This document shows, in pieces, positions 21,503-24,969 of a DNA stretch of 24,969 bases. Each line of letters opens with the position of its first letter. Positions within the stretch are counted from its first letter, which is position 1. Location of the stretch: IMG/VR virus record IMGVR_UViG_3300025411_000080, positions 1 through 24,969 of that record. One strand, written 5' to 3'. The notes beneath the pieces were generated by a model that saw only the letters and a program-made list of their open reading frames with translations, had not been told where the DNA came from and searched no databases. Origin of the DNA: a virus. The translations under genes and the position numbers were made by a program.

Positions 21503-23509
21503 CTAAAATGTTCCGCCTGTCACCCCGCCGGTAAAGGCGTTAGTTACGGAATTGTATGTTAAGCCAGTGTTTACATAAGGGGCTTGGCTGCCTGTTGTTC
21601 CAGAAACAAAAGTAACGTATCCGGGGTTTAGGGTACTGGTGGTGGTTACGGATATGGCTGTTGGAGTCACACCACTGTAACCAGAGATGCCGCTGTAGCC
21701 GGAGATACCGCTATAGCCAGAAATACCACTGTATCCACTGTAGCCAGAGATACCGCTGTAACCAGAGATACCGCTAAAACCGCTGTAACCAGAGATACCA
21801 CTGTAGCCAGAAATACCGCTGTAGCCAGAAATACCGCTGTAGCCAGAGATACCAGAATATCCGCTGTAACCAGAAATACCAGAATATCCGCTGTAACCAG
21901 AGATACCGCTGTAACCAGAGATACCGCTGTAACCAGAGATACCGCTGTAACCAGAGATACCGCTGTAACCAGAGATACCGCTGTAACCAGAGATACCGCT
22001 GTAACCAGAGATACCGCTGTAACCGCTGTAGCCAGAGATACCAGAATATCCGCTGTAGCCAGATATGCCGCTGTAACCAGAGATACCAAAATATCCGCTA
22101 TAACCAGAAATGCCGCTGTAGCCTGATTTTCCGCTGTATCCGCTAAAACCACTAAAACCAGAGAAACCGCTTATGCCGTTTGCAATGGCAAAAATGATTG
22201 GTAAATTGTTTGCAAATCCGGTTGTGCCTGTACCCGAAGAGCTTACCAATGAAGCGGGGATTGTATAGTATCCACCAGCGTTTGTTGGGGTTCCAGTGAT
22301 AATCCAAGTTTGTTGGTTAGCACTGTTGCTTTGATCTTGAATAACAACTTCTTCAGTCGTTGCAAGCAAAGCCAAAAATACGCTAATGTCAACACCATTT
22401 GCTGCCGTTGTGCTGACGTTTAATTGTGTTGCACTTGTTTGTGTGGCGTTGTTCCACAACAAATAATCTATTCCGGGGTTACCGCTGGTAGCAGAAGTAT
22501 TTGCTTTATAAAAATAATAACTGCTTGATATACCGCTTGCGCCGCTGTAACCTGATATTCCGGAACCGCTGTAACCAGAGATACCGCTGTAACCAGAGAT
22601 ACCGCTGTAACCAGAGATACCGCTGTAGCCAGAATAGCCACTAAAACTAGAATAACCAGATGTGCCAGAATACCCGCTATAGCCGCTATAGCCGCTTATT
22701 CCAGATCCAGAGTACCCAGATATGCCTGAGAAGCCAGAAAGGCCTGAAACGCCGCTATAGCCCGAAATACCGCTATATCCACTGTAGCCAGAGATACCGC
22801 TGTATCCTGAATAGCCAGAAATCCCTGACCAACCGCTGTATCCGCTGTAGCCTGACACGCCAGAACCACTATAGCCAGAGATGCCTGAAAAACCAGAAAG
22901 ACCAGACACACCACTATAGCCAGATGTTCCGCTATACCCGCTGTAACCTGATATACCAGAGATACCAGAGTAGCCAGAGATGCCAGACCAGCCACTATAA
23001 CCGCTATAACCAGATACACCAGAACCTGAGTAGCCAGAGATACCAGAAAATCCAGAAAGACCCGATACGCCACTAAAACCTGATATGCCGCTATATCCAG
23101 AATATCCACTAATACCTGAATAACCAAACGCGCCACTGATACCAGAGTATCCAGAAAAACCACTGGTTCCTGATTTACCGCTGTATCCAGAAGTACCAGA
23201 AAAACCACTGTAGCCAGATACACCGCTAAAACCCGATGTACCTACGCCGCTATAACCAGAGTATCCACTATAACCAGACCAGCCAGAAATAGGGCCAATA
23301 ACTTGTTGTGTGCCATCGCTGTAATAAATTACTAAATCGCCATTCGATGGAACGTAAACAATTGTAGTGATCAGTTTGCCGGGCGACGCAGCATTGGCAA
23401 TCTGTGATACAGACGCCTGCTTTGTTACTCCGTTTTGTACCAGCGGTACCTGTTCGTTACCAGTTAAGGTGATCGCAACAGGCAGCTGCGTTATCGACTG
23501 ATCTGCCAT
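21503..23509 (-). CDS. collagen-like Gly-X-Ser tail fiber
   Basis: A 668-residue fiber. Residues 1-75 are a virion-attachment-type start (ITQLPVAITLTGNEQVPLVQ, then NGVTKQASVSQIANA). Two blocks of Gly-X-Ser triplets follow: about 76-328 and 445-615, with X mostly Tyr, Ile, Phe, Val or Trp and Y almost always Ser, and no Pro in the triplets. Between them is a 115-residue beta-rich domain (SYYFYKANTSATSGNPGIDY through IPASLVSSSGTGTTGFANNL). The C-terminus (about 615-668) is another beta segment ending in GGTF. A few breaks (GSGVSG) recur in the first block. The protein should be a trimeric fiber; lack of Pro makes a classical collagen helix uncertain. There is no clear ribosome binding site, only an A-rich leader. 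Confidence 0.85.
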   Translation of the reverse strand: MADQSITQLPVAITLTGNEQVPLVQNGVTKQASVSQIANAASPGKLITTIVYVPSNGDLVIYYSDGTQQVIGPISGWSGYSGYSGYSGVGTSGFSGVSGYSGFSGTSGYSGKSGTSGFSGYSGISGAFGYSGISGYSGYSGISGFSGVSGLSGFSGISGYSGSGVSGYSGYSGWSGISGYSGISGISGYSGYSGTSGYSGVSGLSGFSGISGYSGSGVSGYSGYSGWSGISGYSGYSGISGYSGYSGISGYSGVSGLSGFSGISGYSGSGISGYSGYSGYSGTSGYSSFSGYSGYSGISGYSGISGYSGISGYSGSGISGYSGASGISSSYYFYKANTSATSGNPGIDYLLWNNATQTSATQLNVSTTAANGVDISVFLALLATTEEVVIQDQSNSANQQTWIITGTPTNAGGYYTIPASLVSSSGTGTTGFANNLPIIFAIANGISGFSGFSGFSGYSGKSGYSGISGYSGYFGISGYSGISGYSGYSGISGYSGYSGISGYSGISGYSGISGYSGISGYSGISGYSGISGYSGISGYSGYSGISGYSGYSGISGYSGISGYSGISGYSGISGYSGFSGISGYSGISGYSGYSGISGYSGISGYSGISGYSGVTPTAISVTTTSTLNPGYVTFVSGTTGSQAPYVNTGLTYNSVTNAFTGGVTGGTF
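21667..22178 (-). repeat. Gly-X-Ser repeat block 2, with perfect 18-bp minisatellite
   Basis: About 170 residues of Gly-X-Ser. Within it, 21888-22013 is seven perfect tandem copies of ccgctgtaaccagagata (plus strand), coding GYSGIS on the minus strand, flanked by diverged copies. Exact identity of seven consecutive units, against synonymous drift elsewhere, indicates recent copy-number change by slippage or recombination. Confidence 0.92.
22525..23284 (-). repeat. Gly-X-Ser repeat block 1, with three higher-order modules
   Basis: About 250 residues of Gly-X-Ser. A larger unit carrying VSGLSGFSGISGYSGSG, with the same Gly-Ser-Gly interruption, occurs three times, and two copies continue into the same VSGYSGYSGWSGISGYSG. 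The interruption shifts the triplet frame at regular intervals, suggesting flexible hinges. Confidence 0.85.
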
Positions 23510-23518
23510 TTGTTTTTA

Positions 23519-24139
23519 TTAAGTATAAGTAAATGCGCCGTGCGCTGTTGCAGTTCCAAACGGAGAAATCACAGTTAAGTCTACTAAGCCCGCAACAGCA
23601 TGCGCTGGAGTCGTGGCTGTAATTTGCGTAGAGTTGACAACATTAAATGTGCAAATTACACCGCCTAGTTTTACAGTATTTACGCTAGTAAAGTTTTCAC
23701 CATTAATGGTTACTGGTGTTCCACCTGCTTTTGGTCCAGTGTTTGGCGTTATTGTGCCAACATACGGAAACAAGGTCATTGGTGAATACGGGAAACTTAA
23801 TGTATTCAAGTCGCCTTGTGTGTTTCCACTGTATGGTGATACTCCATCAATAAACATGGAGTTTTCATCTTGGAAACCACCTTGGGTTAATATCTGATTA
23901 CCACCAATTGGTCCCGTAGCTACTGAAACGTCTGGTCTTGGATGACGTAATGCAATATTCTCTGTTTGTAATGCTGGTAAACGCCATGGATCAAAATCAT
24001 CCCGATCTTCTGCACACACGCGCATGCCCGGGAAATTTGGATCAGGCATTAAGTCTACGTAGGGAAACTTTCTGCTGCAGCGATCGCATATTCCAATCGC
24101 TACAACAGAGTTTCGGCTAGTATCTAAGTAGACAGGCAT
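23519..24139 (-). CDS. CxxC-containing protein with IPT/TIG Ig-like domain (206 aa)
   Basis: The N-terminal 45 residues hold CDRC (Cys18, Cys21) and Cys42 in a zinc-ribbon-like setting (GICDRCSRKFPYVDLMPDPN). A region of Asn/Gly/Pro follows. The last 80 residues read as one IPT/TIG beta-sandwich: GTITPNTGPKAGGTPVTING, then ENFTSVNTVKLGGVICTF, QITATTPAHAVAGLVDLTVI and a closing FTYT strand. IPT/TIG domains occur on phage capsid or tail surfaces as decoration or binding modules. The gene lies between two virion protein genes. A fourth zinc ligand is not obvious, so zinc binding is only a suggestion. The ribosome binding site AAGG overlaps the upstream stop. Confidence 0.72.
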   Translation of the reverse strand: MPVYLDTSRNSVVAIGICDRCSRKFPYVDLMPDPNFPGMRVCAEDRDDFDPWRLPALQTENIALRHPRPDVSVATGPIGGNQILTQGGFQDENSMFIDGVSPYSGNTQGDLNTLSFPYSPMTLFPYVGTITPNTGPKAGGTPVTINGENFTSVNTVKLGGVICTFNVVNSTQITATTPAHAVAGLVDLTVISPFGTATAHGAFTYT

Positions 24140-24148
24140 TTAATTGCC

Positions 24149-24940
24149 TTAAGCGGTTTGACCGTCGTTTTTGATCAGTTTGCCAGTTACAATAATACCC
24201 ACAGCATACGTGCCTGTACTTGTTTTTAACTGCCACTGAATATCAGTTTTTTGACCGTATGCAAACGGATCTTGTGAACGTGTTGCGGTATAAATAGAAG
24301 TAAAAGGCTGTTGTAAAATAGATGACTGAACACCTGTCACGTTATTGTTTGTAACAACGTTATAAACAAGATAGTTGCCGCTGGTGTAACTATTAGACGT
24401 GTTGGCTTCTACATAATCTAAATAGAATGTGTATCCATTTGGAACAGTGTAGATAGTGCTCTGTGATTTACCGATCCCAGTGTTAATCTGGGCTAAAGTA
24501 TTTGCGCCTTGTTTAACACTAATTGCACCTTGGTTGGTGTTGTAACCACTTCCCGGTTTTGTTAAAAACAAGCTGTTAACACGCAAATAGCTGTTAGTTG
24601 TTACTGTGTTGCCGCTTGCAATTGTAACGGTTTCAGATAATGGGTTAAAGTTTGCATCTAAGCCATTAATTAAAACAGTAGCACCAATGTCGCTAGCAGA
24701 TCCGCTTGCTACGTTTGCCGTTGCAGCTGATGCTGGAAAGGTATACGTAGTTGCGTTTTCCCAAATAGGAATAGACGTTGTTGTTACGTTTGCTTGATAA
24801 CCAAAAATACTAACGGTTGTGTGGCCAGCAATTTGACCGCGAGCAACTTGCAAGTCAAACGGCTCGTAAGCCCCGACCTTAGTTACCGATTCAAAAGATG
24901 AAGGATTTTGTTGTAAGTTTGTTACTAAATTCGATGCCAT
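24149..24940 (-). CDS. phage virion structural protein (263 aa)
   Basis: A beta-rich protein with FDLQVARGQIAGHTTVSIFG near residues 28-47, a pattern that I know from virion proteins of many aquatic phages. Then follow WENATTYTFPASA, LINGLDANFNPLSETVTIAS, YLRVNSLFLTKPGSG and YTVPNGYTFYLDYV, in the same order as in those proteins. The function there is unsettled; capsid decoration or collar has been suggested. It is a soluble protein with no signal. A good AAAAGGAAA ribosome binding site lies before the ATG. It is the first late gene visible on the minus strand. Upstream genes (to the right) are outside the window, so the operon start cannot be seen. Confidence 0.7.
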   Translation of the reverse strand: MASNLVTNLQQNPSSFESVTKVGAYEPFDLQVARGQIAGHTTVSIFGYQANVTTTSIPIWENATTYTFPASAATANVASGSASDIGATVLINGLDANFNPLSETVTIASGNTVTTNSYLRVNSLFLTKPGSGYNTNQGAISVKQGANTLAQINTGIGKSQSTIYTVPNGYTFYLDYVEANTSNSYTSGNYLVYNVVTNNNVTGVQSSILQQPFTSIYTATRSQDPFAYGQKTDIQWQLKTSTGTYAVGIIVTGKLIKNDGQTA

Positions 24941-24948
24941 AATAATTT

Positions 24949-24967
24949 CCTTTTAAAGTTAATGCGG
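24949..24967 (-). promoter_or_regulatory. possible third copy of the putative promoter, at the window edge
   Basis: On the minus strand, GCATTAACTTTAAAAGG begins like the two elements at 14202-14219 and 7524-7540 (GCATTA at the start, A-GG at the end) and is followed by the start of the 263-aa gene. The middle bases differ and the hairpin, if any, is cut by the window edge. The GG is also the ribosome binding site. This is a weak candidate. Confidence 0.2.
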
Positions 24968-24969
24968 GG

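Noticed and set aside
21667-22178. Short regularly spaced repeats resembling a CRISPR array
   Set aside because: The repeats are contiguous 18-bp coding units without unique spacers and keep one reading frame (Gly-X-Ser).
22696-23223. Long alternative frames over the Gly-X-Ser blocks on both strands
   Set aside because: They are produced by the repeat composition; the Gly-X-Ser frame alone spans the whole gene with recognisable fiber ends.
1-24969. Direct or inverted terminal repeats of a complete genome (CCCCGG at the left, CGGGG at the right)
   Set aside because: The match is only a few G/C bases, and core genes such as terminase and capsid are missing, so the window is a fragment.
1-24969. 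tRNA genes, integrase, insertion sequences or defence genes
   Set aside because: No cloverleaf, recombinase motif or terminal inverted repeats were seen when reading both strands.

Overview
This window is part of the genome of a tailed, short-tailed (podovirus-like) bacteriophage, most likely an uncultured aquatic phage of a Gram-negative host. The Gram-negative host is supported by a spanin pair (Rz with an embedded Rz1 lipoprotein) beside a GH24 endolysin. The podovirus call rests on two adaptor-type proteins, a large nozzle-type protein and a block of ejection-type proteins with a peptidoglycan-cleaving M15 domain. No sheath, tape-measure or baseplate genes are seen. Terminase, portal, capsid and most replication genes lie outside the window.

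Almost everything is on the minus strand, so the genes are transcribed from high to low coordinates. The exception is the left edge (2-460), where the C-terminal end of a family A DNA polymerase on the plus strand converges on the late block and overlaps its last gene by 13 bp.

In transcription order the minus strand reads as follows. (1) 24940-21503: a structural protein, a CxxC plus IPT/TIG protein and a Gly-X-Ser collagen-like fiber. (2) 21465-18790: a glycan cassette with a GT2-methyltransferase fusion, a GT2 joined to half of a GT9 domain, and the other half of that GT9 domain as a separate gene. (3) 18787-16475: a long fiber with YadA-head-like repeats and a C-terminal S74 intramolecular chaperone. 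(4) 16472-14234: small proteins, three small membrane proteins (holin candidates), Rz/Rz1 and a GH24 endolysin with an N-terminal membrane signal. (5) A terminator followed by a putative promoter (14196-14243). (6) 14161-7563: lysine-rich KxGG proteins, two adaptors, a small fiber, the nozzle and a small unknown. (7) A second, diverged copy of the terminator-promoter element (7523-7570). (8) 7513-448: a GNAT acetyltransferase, a repeat protein with a conserved C-terminal module, and three probable ejection proteins.

The genes are tightly packed, with many TAATG or ATGA stop/start overlaps, so translation is probably coupled within three late operons. Two genes too short for a 60-codon cutoff were found by hand (13189-13356 and 16051-16224). 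The most interesting signals are the repeated terminator-promoter element, the GT9 domain split over two overlapping genes, the proline-free Gly-X-Ser fiber with a perfect 18-bp minisatellite next to the glycosyltransferases, the 306-bp higher-order repeat in the S74 fiber, the decapeptide-repeat protein, and a short [KE]xGGx[VA] motif shared by several probable virion proteins.
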